Part shown: positions 9,078 to 16,987 of the stretch, piece after piece
How the letters are laid out: every line of letters begins with the position of its first letter
Position numbering within the stretch: the stretch's first letter is position 1
DNA from: Sporocytophaga sp.
GTDB lineage: Bacteria > Bacteroidota > Bacteroidia > Cytophagales > Cytophagaceae
Length of the DNA stretch: 64,000 nt
NCBI RefSeq assembly: GCF_017745095.1
Contig: NZ_JAGHZZ010000013.1
Span: 43,202 to 107,201 of the forward strand
Reading direction: 5' to 3'
Made by a program: the position numbers and the translations under genes
The notes under the pieces: model-generated
The model's input: the letters and a program-made list of their open reading frames with translations, nothing else
What the model was told of the DNA's origin: nothing
The model's database searches: none

Positions 9078-10229
9078 TCAACTAATTGTTGATTTTTGAT
9101 CCTGCTTTCTAAAATCGTTGGGAGAGCATTTTTCAGCTTCTTTAAATACTCTGTTAAAATGGGAAATATTACCATATCCGACCTTATAAGCAATTTCTGA
9201 AATCTGAAGATCAGAGGTTTTCAGTAGTCGCTTGGCTTCCGAAATTCTAAGGCTATTAAGGAACTGCTTGAAATTCATCTCGGTTTTCCTTTTTATCATT
9301 GAAGAAACCTTTTGTTCATATATTCCTGTCGAATTCACGACATCCAAAATGGATAGTTCAGGATTAGAATAGTTAGAAGTAATATATTGAAAAACAGCCT
9401 CCTCTTCTTTTTCAAAGTGGTTTAGGACCTCTGTTTTTTCATAAGTAAACTGAACAGGAACCACTGCTTTTTCTTTTTTCCTAAAAATGAATAAGAGAAA
9501 ACCATAGTAAACAAGGCTACCTACAATAGAATATACTATAAAAGGAATGAGACTTTTATTAAACGTCAGTTCTTCTATCTCTATCTGGTCTTCTTTCCCT
9601 AAAGGAAGAGAAACACAATTGGAAATATTTACATAATGAACTTTAGAATAGTCCGATTTACCAATATTGTTTTCTGTTTTCCCATTGATGGTGAACCACC
9701 ATTCGGGAGTTTCTAAATCAGAAAAAGCGGCGGAGATTTCATTAAAATCTTTACCAGAATTAATTATAACCTGATTGTTTTTAAATGAATTATGGTCTTC
9801 ATTCCTTGAATAGTTTTGAATATTTGTACCTATCGTAAGTTTAAGCCTTCTTCCTTCTTTAGCCTTTAGTTTAACTTTAATCTCATCAAAACCCGAAAGA
9901 TCAATAAATTCAGGATCTAAGGGGTAAAAAGTAAGGCCCGTAAAAGGATATTCTACACCATTCTTGAGAGTATACTTGAAAGCAATTTTGTCTGATTTTT
10001 TTATTTCCTCTGCAACTGAATTTCCTCCACTGTTTCTGTCATCATATATTCCATAATGGAATTGCTTTTCTTTGTGATCATCCAAACAATATCGGATTAA
10101 ATTTATAGGGGATTTATAGTAAATAGGAAAAGCCAGTAGAATAATCGCAACAGGAAAAAATACTAATAAAAACTTTAAGTTCTTATTAAAAAATGTCAGA
10201 GTAAGTTGGAACCAGGCAGATTTCATCAA
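9078..10229 (-). CDS. Membrane-anchored AraC-family transcriptional regulator
   Basis: The 383-residue protein has TM1 at about 16-38, a periplasmic domain of about 200 residues, TM2 at about 232-255, a short linker, and a cytoplasmic AraC helix-turn-helix domain at about 280-383 (FLNSLRISEAKRLLK, ISEIAYKVGYGNISHFNRVFKEAEKCSPNDFR). The external part includes a beta-rich segment (FDEIKVKLKAKEGRRLKLTIG) resembling carbohydrate-binding or discoidin-like sensor modules. The layout implies direct transduction of an extracytoplasmic signal to DNA, as in one-component membrane regulators. The start is one of two adjacent Met codons. A 15-bp perfect inverted repeat (10251-10299) lies about 20 bp upstream of the start. 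Targets are unknown; neither neighbour is obviously one. Confidence 0.9.
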   Translation of the reverse strand: MMKSAWFQLTLTFFNKNLKFLLVFFPVAIILLAFPIYYKSPINLIRYCLDDHKEKQFHYGIYDDRNSGGNSVAEEIKKSDKIAFKYTLKNGVEYPFTGLTFYPLDPEFIDLSGFDEIKVKLKAKEGRRLKLTIGTNIQNYSRNEDHNSFKNNQVIINSGKDFNEISAAFSDLETPEWWFTINGKTENNIGKSDYSKVHYVNISNCVSLPLGKEDQIEIEELTFNKSLIPFIVYSIVGSLVYYGFLLFIFRKKEKAVVPVQFTYEKTEVLNHFEKEEEAVFQYITSNYSNPELSILDVVNSTGIYEQKVSSMIKRKTEMNFKQFLNSLRISEAKRLLKTSDLQISEIAYKVGYGNISHFNRVFKEAEKCSPNDFRKQDQKSTIS

Positions 10230-10250
10230 ATTTCAGTCTGTGCAATATAA

Positions 10251-10299
10251 ATAATACCAAAGGATAAAATTACGAAACATTATCATCCTTTGGTATTAT
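10251..10299. promoter_or_regulatory. Perfect 15-bp inverted repeat upstream of the membrane AraC gene
   Basis: The arms at 10251-10265 and 10285-10299 are exact reverse complements around a 19-nt loop, starting about 21 bp upstream of the AraC start codon at 10229. No U-tract follows on either strand, so a terminator is unlikely. It could be an autoregulatory operator or a 5'-UTR hairpin. Confidence 0.6.
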
Positions 10300-10310
10300 A
10301 TCTGAAAACT

Positions 10311-10410
10311 TTAACCGGGATTAAGCATTTAAAAAACGCCTGTGTTAATCGAATCATTAGAAGTTAAAATACAGTGATTGATTATAATGATTAACAGGAT
10401 TTTTCAATGA
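10311..10410. repeat. Dispersed ~100-bp noncoding repeat, copy A
   Basis: The first 19 bases (from TTAACCGGGATTAAGCAT) and the last 20 (from TTAACAGGATTTTTCAAT) match the element at 51405-51504, with identical 80-bp spacing between the two blocks. The interior is diverged. It sits downstream of the SMR gene. The conserved ends and fixed length suggest a nonautonomous mobile remnant or a conserved noncoding repeat. Confidence 0.65.
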
Positions 10411-10480
10411 CTATATTTTTAAGTTAACGCTGAGCTATTTGAGAAAATATACTCCCTTAAATATTGTATCAGAGTTTCAA

Positions 10481-10798
10481 TCAATTGGCAACAAACTTCA
10501 AACCGGCAACAGATAGTATCAGTGTGGCTATGAAAAACAGCCTCCAGAAATCCGTAGGTTCTTTGAAAAATATCATTCCAACGATTACTGTGCCTGCAGC
10601 ACCTATCCCTGTCCAGACAGCATATGCAGTTCCCATCGGAATGCCTTGAGACGCTTTATTCAAAAGAAAAAAGCTCAGAGCGATACAAACGAAAAACCCT
10701 GCTGCCCACATCAGATTTGTAAAGTTTTTTGATAATAGAAGGCAGGTTGTGAAACCAACTTCAAACAAACCCGCAATAATTAAAATGATCCAATACAT
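10481..10798 (-). CDS. SMR-family small exporter, Gdx/SugE-like
   Basis: The 105-residue protein has four predicted membrane helices, the standard SMR size. The essential proton/substrate Glu is at position 13 (GLFEVGF). The signature GTAYAVWTGIGAAGT and the C-terminal AGLKFVAN resemble the SugE/Gdx guanidinium-exporter branch more than the EmrE multidrug branch. Gdx proteins work as antiparallel homodimers exchanging guanidinium for protons in the inner membrane. I saw no guanidine riboswitch upstream (10799-10950) and no second SMR gene that would suggest a heterodimeric pair. Family assignment is firm; guanidinium specificity is inferred from sequence similarity. Confidence 0.9.
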   Translation of the reverse strand: MYWIILIIAGLFEVGFTTCLLLSKNFTNLMWAAGFFVCIALSFFLLNKASQGIPMGTAYAVWTGIGAAGTVIVGMIFFKEPTDFWRLFFIATLILSVAGLKFVAN

Positions 10799-10950
10799 GA
10801 TTTTGTAAATTTTAAAAATTTAGCGTTCCTCTTAAAAACTTAAAAGGTTAGGCTAAAATTCCTTTCTTCAAAGATCAGAAGACATTGGATCATATTTTTT
10901 AGCTTATGTTAAAAAACATCACTCATCAGTATTTTCAACCATACTTGAGA

Positions 10951-12264
10951 TTACTGCTCGACTTCCGGAACAAACCTTGTTTTGACGTTTGCTTTTAAAT
11001 CACTTAGAATAGAGTATAACCCAAAATAGGTTCGATTAATATAGAGTGAATGTCTTGATCCTCTGGCTACTTTTGAATTACGGACTTCTTTCAGATTTGA
11101 AACATAATCTGTGTAAGCATATATTTCCTTAAAATAGGTTTCATCACCAAAGTCAAACTGATCCTGAGTGAATGGCAATGTCAGCAAGTCAACCATCTTA
11201 TGGAATAGCCCTGAGAAAAACTGGAATTCTTCTTCAGTATCATTCGGGTGAATCAATTCCAGATTGGTATAAATCTGTCTCCATTTCGATTCATCCTTAT
11301 AAATGTCTCTATTCGTCAGACTAAAATAGTTTTTATAAAAAAACTCTGGAATTTCCTTCACACAACCAAAATCAAATATGCCCACTGTTCCATCATCACG
11401 CATAAGAAAATTGCCAGGATGAGGATCTGCATGTACTTTCTTCAGATGGTGAACCTGATAATGATAAAAGTCCCAAAGCGCCTGTCCGATTTTATTTCTT
11501 ACTTCCTGAGAAGGATTAGTATCAATAAACTCCTTCAAATGCTTGCCTTCAAGCCAATCCATAGTGATGATTCTTTCTGATGACAATTCAGGATAATATT
11601 TCGGGAAAACAAGATTCTCTATATGGCTGCATGATTCTGAAAGTTCTATGGAACGACTTACCTCTAATTTGTAATCCGTTTCTTCCAACAGCTTAGACTC
11701 TATTTCTTCAAAATACTTATCCATTTCTACCTCTTTCATTCCGACAAGCCTTATTGCAAATGGCTTTACAATCTTAAGGTCAGAACTTACGCTGCCAGCC
11801 ACTCCAGGATATTGAATCTTTACTGCCAGATTCTTTCCTTCTTTCACAGCCTTATGTACCTGACCGATAGAAGCAGCGTTGCAGGCATGCATATCAAAGT
11901 GGTCATACAATTGCTGGGGCGCTTTACCAAGAGTTTTATTAAATGTATTTACGACAAGCGGACCAGATAGCGGCGGAGCGCTGTATTGGGAAAGAGAAAA
12001 CCTGTCAACATATGCAGTTGGTAGCATTCCTCTATCCATACTCAGCATTTGTGCGACTTTGAGCGCACTGCCTTTCAGGTTACTTAATGTATTATAAATA
12101 TCTTTCGCATTGTCTTCATGTAAATCCTCTTTTGTTAAAGAAGGGTCCAGCAGTTTTTTTGTATAATGCTTCACATAATTACCACCAACCTTAATACCAG
12201 CGCTGACAAAGCGGGTAGCCCTTTCTACTTTTCCTGTGGGAATGTTTTCCTGCTCTTTCATCAT
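10951..12264 (-). CDS. ABC1/AarF/UbiB-family atypical kinase
   Basis: The 437-residue protein belongs to the ABC1 (ADCK/UbiB) atypical-kinase family. Visible hallmarks are the KGSALKVAQMLSMD region (the KxGQ-type inhibitory motif reads KVAQ), an Ala-rich NAASIGQVHKAV loop in place of the usual P-loop, AVKIQYPGV with the ATP-binding Lys, the catalytic VHADPHPGNFLM, and GIFDFGCVKE, the metal-binding DFG equivalent. Bacterial members are linked to ubiquinone or lipid metabolism and stress tolerance, but this one's substrate is unknown. It follows the TetR-like gene by two bases, so the two form an operon. Confidence 0.92.
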   Translation of the reverse strand: MMKEQENIPTGKVERATRFVSAGIKVGGNYVKHYTKKLLDPSLTKEDLHEDNAKDIYNTLSNLKGSALKVAQMLSMDRGMLPTAYVDRFSLSQYSAPPLSGPLVVNTFNKTLGKAPQQLYDHFDMHACNAASIGQVHKAVKEGKNLAVKIQYPGVAGSVSSDLKIVKPFAIRLVGMKEVEMDKYFEEIESKLLEETDYKLEVSRSIELSESCSHIENLVFPKYYPELSSERIITMDWLEGKHLKEFIDTNPSQEVRNKIGQALWDFYHYQVHHLKKVHADPHPGNFLMRDDGTVGIFDFGCVKEIPEFFYKNYFSLTNRDIYKDESKWRQIYTNLELIHPNDTEEEFQFFSGLFHKMVDLLTLPFTQDQFDFGDETYFKEIYAYTDYVSNLKEVRNSKVARGSRHSLYINRTYFGLYSILSDLKANVKTRFVPEVEQ

Positions 12265-12266
12265 TC

Positions 12267-12896
12267 TTACTTTTTAGTCAATAGAAATTTCCCAAAGTCG
12301 ATTAGGCTGTCCATTGTATGTTCTCCAATAAGACGGAAACTCAGATCTACTGCTTTTTCAATGGCTGCATCAGTCATTTCAAAATTATTACTGGTATCTT
12401 CAACCCAATAATTCAATACAAACAGTGCCTGAAGCCAGAATCCATGCTTATATTTATCAGAAATATACTTGCGTTCTTTTACCTCCCTTGTTTCAACACC
12501 CTGTTTTATCAAAGTATCGACATATAGGTAAAAGGCATTTTTGAAATCGTCCAGAATGTTGTTTTTAGCGATTTCATAAAGCTTAAGATTGTCTTTTTTC
12601 AGAAGCACATAACTTCTATTCTCCCTCATTTTCTGAATCCACACAAAGTAGAAAGCAAGCAGCTTTTCGCGAGCTGAATAGTTTTGATAAATAGGATCCT
12701 GCTCTAACTGAGTAAGAGAAGACTCAAATATCTTGAGCCAGAAATCCCGTTCAATAGCTTCAAGGGAATTATAAAATTCATAAAACTCTGACTCTGAAAT
12801 ATTTAATAATTTACAAAAAGAATATACAGAAGTAGGCACTTTACCGTTTTCGAGAAGATAGACTTTGTAAGTCTCTATAATTTGCTGTTTGTCCAT
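12267..12896 (-). CDS. TetR-like regulator in operon with the ABC1 kinase
   Basis: The N-terminal ~50 residues form a TetR-type helix-turn-helix in a degenerate form (FCKLLNISESEFYEFYNS in the recognition region), followed by an all-helical ligand/dimer domain (about residues 60-209). I place the start at the ATG at 12896 (209 residues). An upstream in-frame TTG at 12920 would add eight residues but has no support. TetR-like genes directly upstream of ABC1 kinases recur in Bacteroidota, and the 2-bp spacing argues for joint expression and autoregulation. The ligand is unknown. Confidence 0.8.
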   Translation of the reverse strand: MDKQQIIETYKVYLLENGKVPTSVYSFCKLLNISESEFYEFYNSLEAIERDFWLKIFESSLTQLEQDPIYQNYSAREKLLAFYFVWIQKMRENRSYVLLKKDNLKLYEIAKNNILDDFKNAFYLYVDTLIKQGVETREVKERKYISDKYKHGFWLQALFVLNYWVEDTSNNFEMTDAAIEKAVDLSFRLIGEHTMDSLIDFGKFLLTKK

Positions 12897-13079
12897 AAAA
12901 AATGAGTTTAGATTGTTCAATATATTAAGATAACGCAGATTCCCTGCATTCTATTCTTAGGGAACATCGATTTGAGATAAAAGATTTTGACTTGATAAAT
13001 TAATTAAGCCAACACCAACCTCCCAAAATTTCTGCTCAATAGCTTAGAGAAAACTACCAATCCCAATCCTCTAATTTTT

Positions 13080-13159
13080 ATTTAGATTTTATCTAAATTC
13101 TATTTGTAATTAATCTAAATATGCTTAAAATTGCACCCGTATTTAAAATTAGTCTAAAT
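13080..13159 (+). promoter_or_regulatory. Three Fur-like 19-bp operators upstream of the DUF4856/imelysin operon
   Basis: Three copies of a 19-bp pattern ATTTA-N9-TAAAT lie at 13080-13098 (perfect 8-bp arms ATTTAGAT/ATCTAAAT), 13102-13120 (left arm ATTTG) and 13141-13159. They end 27 bp before the start codon at 13187 and so probably overlap the promoter. Size and AT-rich dyad symmetry fit Fur-family boxes, and the operon content (imelysin, TonB receptor) fits iron control. The identity of the binding protein is inference. Confidence 0.7.
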
Positions 13160-13186
13160 AACTAGAGGTTTTTTTAATAAAAACAA

Positions 13187-14341
13187 ATGAAAACAAAATT
13201 ACCACTTGCATTTTTGGCATTAAGCCTTGCATTTACCGCCTGTAAAAAGGATAAAGATGATCCAACGCCTTCAGAACCAGGATATCGCACTTCAAAGGTT
13301 GATTACAATGCTCTCACCGCAACTACCTCATACAATTCACCTCTATTTTTTGATAGCAAAGGTGACAGTACAGTGGATCGTACCGAAGGAAGATTGAGAC
13401 TAAGAATGTTAAAAGCATTGGATGCTTATGCCAAATCAGCAGCAACAAATGGAAACATATCTGCTACAGCTTTGGCGGGAATGTTTGCCAATACAAACAA
13501 CTCATTTGTTGATCCTTACACTGACTTAAACTCAAGTACATTGCAGTTAAAAAATGTTACTGCAAGCTCGTTTTCTCAGGCTGATCAGGAATCCGTTCAC
13601 ATGGATATCAGCTGGTTCTTTAACGAAATTGCAGAAACTAGCAAAAGTGTAGCTGAAACTGCTGAAGATGGAAAAGCTGGAAAGCTTGGAAATTATCTTG
13701 TTGATGAGAATGGAATCGAATGGGCTCAAGTGATATCTAAGACATTCATCGGTGGTCTCGAACTTGATTATATCGGAAATGTGCTTTTGGACAAAGGATT
13801 AGATGCAAACAACACTCAACTGGTATCAGGAAAAAATTATACTCAACTAGAGCATAACTGGGATGAGGCTTACGGTTTATTAACTGTTAATGATATCTAT
13901 GCCGCTACTGCAACTGATGCGGTTAAGGATGCAAAAGAATCGTTTTTAGGATCTTATGTTTGGGAATACAATAAAGAGGGATACAAAAAACTTCATTTAG
14001 CATTCCTAAAAGGTCGTGCAGCAATTATCAACAATGATAAAGCTGAGCTTAAAGTACAAGCTGCTCTAATCAGAGCAGAGTTTGAAAAAGCAATTGCTTC
14101 AGCTGCTTTAGGATATCTTGGAAAATGGAAAACAGGTGAAACTACCGCTGCTAAAGCGCATGCAATTGGCGAAGGAACTGGTTTCATTTACTCTTTGAGA
14201 TTCTGTAAAGTGAATGGAGCCGACAGCAAATTCTCAGACGATATTCTTGACGGTATTCTTGAAGAAGGTTTCTGGAAACTGGATAATGATAAAATTAATG
14301 CTGCCTCTGACGCAATTAAAGCGAAATTTAAGTTACAGTAA
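13187..14341 (+). CDS. DUF4856 lipoprotein, first gene of the imelysin operon
   Basis: The 384-residue lipoprotein has a signal peptide ending in a lipobox (LAFTAC, Cys at residue 19) followed by a KKDKDD spacer typical of Bacteroidota surface lipoproteins. The body matches DUF4856: YRTSKVDYNALTATTSYNS at the start, RMLKALDAYAK, WAQVISKTFIGGLELDYIGN, and the late ALGYLGKWK. No enzymatic motif is evident. In this phylum DUF4856 proteins are repeatedly found next to imelysin-like lipoproteins and TonB receptors, so a role in surface iron or haem capture is likely but unproven. The Fur-like sites upstream support this. Confidence 0.88.
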   Translation: MKTKLPLAFLALSLAFTACKKDKDDPTPSEPGYRTSKVDYNALTATTSYNSPLFFDSKGDSTVDRTEGRLRLRMLKALDAYAKSAATNGNISATALAGMFANTNNSFVDPYTDLNSSTLQLKNVTASSFSQADQESVHMDISWFFNEIAETSKSVAETAEDGKAGKLGNYLVDENGIEWAQVISKTFIGGLELDYIGNVLLDKGLDANNTQLVSGKNYTQLEHNWDEAYGLLTVNDIYAATATDAVKDAKESFLGSYVWEYNKEGYKKLHLAFLKGRAAIINNDKAELKVQAALIRAEFEKAIASAALGYLGKWKTGETTAAKAHAIGEGTGFIYSLRFCKVNGADSKFSDDILDGILEEGFWKLDNDKINAASDAIKAKFKLQ

Positions 14342-14398
14342 CAAATTAGAAAAAAGCTTATTATCTTTGTGGGTTTTGAGCTATAAAATATATTAACT

Positions 14399-14443
14399 AA
14401 AAATAGAAGTGACTGGTCTGAAAAGCCTATCGCTTCTATTTTT
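14399..14443 (+). terminator. Terminator-like hairpin between the DUF4856 and imelysin genes
   Basis: The 11-bp arms AAAAATAGAAG (14399-14409) and CTTCTATTTTT (14433-14443) pair around a 23-nt loop, and the right arm ends in a T run 12 bp before the imelysin ATG. The stem is AT-rich, so termination is probably partial. It could lower expression of the downstream genes relative to the DUF4856 lipoprotein. Confidence 0.5.
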
Positions 14444-14455
14444 CATTTAAAAGAC

Positions 14456-15628
14456 ATGAAAAATACAAACCTGCTGACTGCCAAAATTTTAATTCTTTCT
14501 GTACTAATATTTTTTTCATGTTCAAAAGATAAAGATGATACGGGCGGCAATACAGGAGGAGGTGTTGACAGAAGTGAGATGCTCACCTTTATAGCAGATG
14601 ATATTATTCTTCCTTCCTATGCAGGGTTTAAAATCAAAATGGATGAAATGGTAGAAAAGTCAAATGACTTTAATGCAAATCCAACGTCCAGTACTTTGAG
14701 TAGCTTCCGCCAGGCCTGGGTTGATGCCTACACCGAATGGCAAAAAATAGAATTATTTGATGTTGGGCCTGCAGAGAAACATACACTTAGAAATTTTTTC
14801 AATATCTACCCAACCACTATTCACACAACTGCTACTATCAATGGAACTAACAATGGTATCATTGAAAATATAGCTAGTGGAAATGAGAATTTAAACTTAC
14901 CTATAAACTACTCTGCTCAAGGCTTTCCTGCCTTAGATTACCTTTTAAATGGTATTGGAGACAGTGATGATGCTATCCTGGCTGAATATACAACAGCTCC
15001 TGATGCCCAAGCTAAACTTGCCTATGTAAAAAAAGTAGTAGATCAGATGAATTTCAAATTTAATCAGACCTACAATGAATGGACCGCTGGATACAGGGAT
15101 CAATTTGTTTCCAAAACTTCCCTGGACATTTATTCTTCGACTTCTCTTTTGGTCAATGGCTTTGTATTAAACTATGAACGATTTATCAGATCCGGTAAAT
15201 TCGCAAATCCTTCCGGAGCAATGTCAAGCTCTCCCAATGCCTATCCGGAAGACGTAGAAGCTTTTTATAAAAAAGACTTATCACGTACACTCGCAATTAC
15301 TGCTCATCAGGCTTCTGTTGATTTCTTCAATGGCAAAAGTGTAAAAACCGGCATTGAAGGTAATTCTCTGAAGACTTACCTGAATGCCATTGAAGCAAAA
15401 GACCTCAAGTCTGGCAAACCACTTGTAGATACCCTGAATGGGCAATTTAAAGCAATAGCAGGAGCTATGAACACTTTAAACCCAAGCCTTGAAACAGAGA
15501 TAAGAACAAATAACCAGGCGATGATTGATGTCTACAGCAAATTGCAAACAGCTACCCGAATGCTGAAAGTAGATATGACATCTGCAATGAGCATTACTAT
15601 CACTTATACAGACAACGACGGAGACTAG
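14456..15628 (+). CDS. Imelysin-family (M75) lipoprotein
   Basis: The 390-residue lipoprotein has a lipobox at IFFSC (Cys22) and a Gly/Asp-rich tether. The remainder is an imelysin-like all-helical domain: SFRQAWVDAYTEWQKIELFDVGPA, NYSAQGFPALDYLLNGIG, and the late LKTYLNAIEAKDL. Imelysins (insulin-cleaving membrane protease/IrpA family) are iron-regulated; a peptidase role is doubtful and iron binding is favoured. The canonical GxHxxE motif reads G156-F-P158-A-L-D161, so both His and Glu are replaced. It lies in the operon with DUF4856, HTTM and the TonB receptor. Confidence 0.9.
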   Translation: MKNTNLLTAKILILSVLIFFSCSKDKDDTGGNTGGGVDRSEMLTFIADDIILPSYAGFKIKMDEMVEKSNDFNANPTSSTLSSFRQAWVDAYTEWQKIELFDVGPAEKHTLRNFFNIYPTTIHTTATINGTNNGIIENIASGNENLNLPINYSAQGFPALDYLLNGIGDSDDAILAEYTTAPDAQAKLAYVKKVVDQMNFKFNQTYNEWTAGYRDQFVSKTSLDIYSSTSLLVNGFVLNYERFIRSGKFANPSGAMSSSPNAYPEDVEAFYKKDLSRTLAITAHQASVDFFNGKSVKTGIEGNSLKTYLNAIEAKDLKSGKPLVDTLNGQFKAIAGAMNTLNPSLETEIRTNNQAMIDVYSKLQTATRMLKVDMTSAMSITITYTDNDGD

Positions 15629-15649
15629 CAATAAGGCTTATTTACAGCT

Positions 15650-16987
15650 ATGAAAACCTATTTCGAGAGAACCATTTCTGCTGCGCCATTGGCAGTTTTC
15701 AGGATCGGACTGGGTTTTATGTTGCTGTTTGGAATTATCCGTTTCTGGAGCAAAGGCTGGATTGAAGATCTTTATATCAATCCCAAATGTTATTTTCCAT
15801 TTTATGGTTTTGAGTTTGTCGTTCCATTAGGAAACTATACCTATATTCTATTTGCTGTTTGCGGTATATCTGCGCTTCTATTTGCGCTGGGATTATGCTA
15901 CAGATTAGCAAGTATCAGTCTTTTTCTGAGTTTTACCTATATCGAACTCATTGATAAAAGCACTTATCTCAATCATTATTACTTCATCAGTATGATATGT
16001 CTGCTGATGATTTTTTTACCTGCTCATGCTTTTTTCTCAATTGATGCTAAATTAAATAAGAACCTTCATTCAGGTTATGTCCCCGCATGGACGGTCGATA
16101 GCATTAAGGTATTTGTAAGCATGTTGTATATTTTTGCTGCTATTGCCAAAATTAATAGCGACTGGCTTTTACATGCACAGCCATTAAAAATTTGGCTAAT
16201 TGCCAGAAACGATATGCCTGTTATCGGTTTCCTTTTTAACTATAAATGGACTCCTTACCTGTTTAGCTGGTTTGGTTTTCTTTATGATCTTACCATTCCT
16301 TTCTTTTTATGGAATAAAAAGACAAGATTAGGAGCTTATGCAGCGGTTATTGTTTTTCATGTTTTTACATCTCTCCTATTCCCAATCGGAATGTTTCCCT
16401 ATATCATGATTGTCACTGCATTGATATTCTTTTCAGAAGATTTTCATTTAATCTTGCTTTCCCAGCTCAATAAACTATTTAAGGGACAAAAGGAATTCAT
16501 TTCTACTTCCAATAACTATGCATTCAAACATTTAAATCAGAATATCATTATAATTCTGTTCTCATTGTTCTTCTTTATTCAGCTTCTATTGCCTTTCAGG
16601 TATCTTTTATATCCTGGTCAATTGTTCTGGACTGAAGAAGGATTTAGATTTTCCTGGAGAGTGATGCTTATTGAAAAGGCAGGTTATGCGGAGTTTAAGG
16701 TAAGAGATGCCGTCTCAGGAAAATGGGTAATAGTGAACAACAATGAATTTCTAACTAAGCTACAGGAAAAAATGATGGCCACTCAGCCAGATATGATCCT
16801 GCAATATGCTCATTTGCTGAGGGATCACTATGCAAAGAAGGGATTCGAAAAGCCACAGGTTTTTGTCGATTCATATGTAACGCTGAATGGAAGACTGGGA
16901 AGAGTGTTGGTTGATCCGAACACTGATTTGGCAGCTCAGGTGGAATCCTTTAATCACAAGTCCTGGATATTATCATATAATGATTAA
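15650..16987 (+). CDS. HTTM-domain integral membrane protein
   Basis: The 445-residue polytopic protein has many hydrophobic helices within residues 15-330 and a soluble C-terminal tail of about 100 residues. The start (APLAVFRIGLGFMLLFGIIRFW) and the YELIDKSTYLNHYYFISMICLLMIFLPAH-like region (residues 101-130) match the HTTM family, the membrane module of vitamin-K-dependent gamma-carboxylase relatives. Bacteroidota members commonly sit in imelysin/TonB-receptor operons; their activity is unknown. The gene begins 22 bp after the imelysin stop, and its last 8 bp overlap the start of the TonB receptor, indicating translational coupling. Confidence 0.88.
   Translation: MKTYFERTISAAPLAVFRIGLGFMLLFGIIRFWSKGWIEDLYINPKCYFPFYGFEFVVPLGNYTYILFAVCGISALLFALGLCYRLASISLFLSFTYIELIDKSTYLNHYYFISMICLLMIFLPAHAFFSIDAKLNKNLHSGYVPAWTVDSIKVFVSMLYIFAAIAKINSDWLLHAQPLKIWLIARNDMPVIGFLFNYKWTPYLFSWFGFLYDLTIPFFLWNKKTRLGAYAAVIVFHVFTSLLFPIGMFPYIMIVTALIFFSEDFHLILLSQLNKLFKGQKEFISTSNNYAFKHLNQNIIIILFSLFFFIQLLLPFRYLLYPGQLFWTEEGFRFSWRVMLIEKAGYAEFKVRDAVSGKWVIVNNNEFLTKLQEKMMATQPDMILQYAHLLRDHYAKKGFEKPQVFVDSYVTLNGRLGRVLVDPNTDLAAQVESFNHKSWILSYND

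Noticed and set aside
10799-10950. Possible guanidine riboswitch before the SMR gene
   Set aside because: I found no recognisable conserved guanidine-aptamer structure in this region.
16887-16980. Longer start for the TonB receptor at 16887
   Set aside because: It would put about 31 residues ahead of a clear signal peptide and lie deep inside the HTTM gene.
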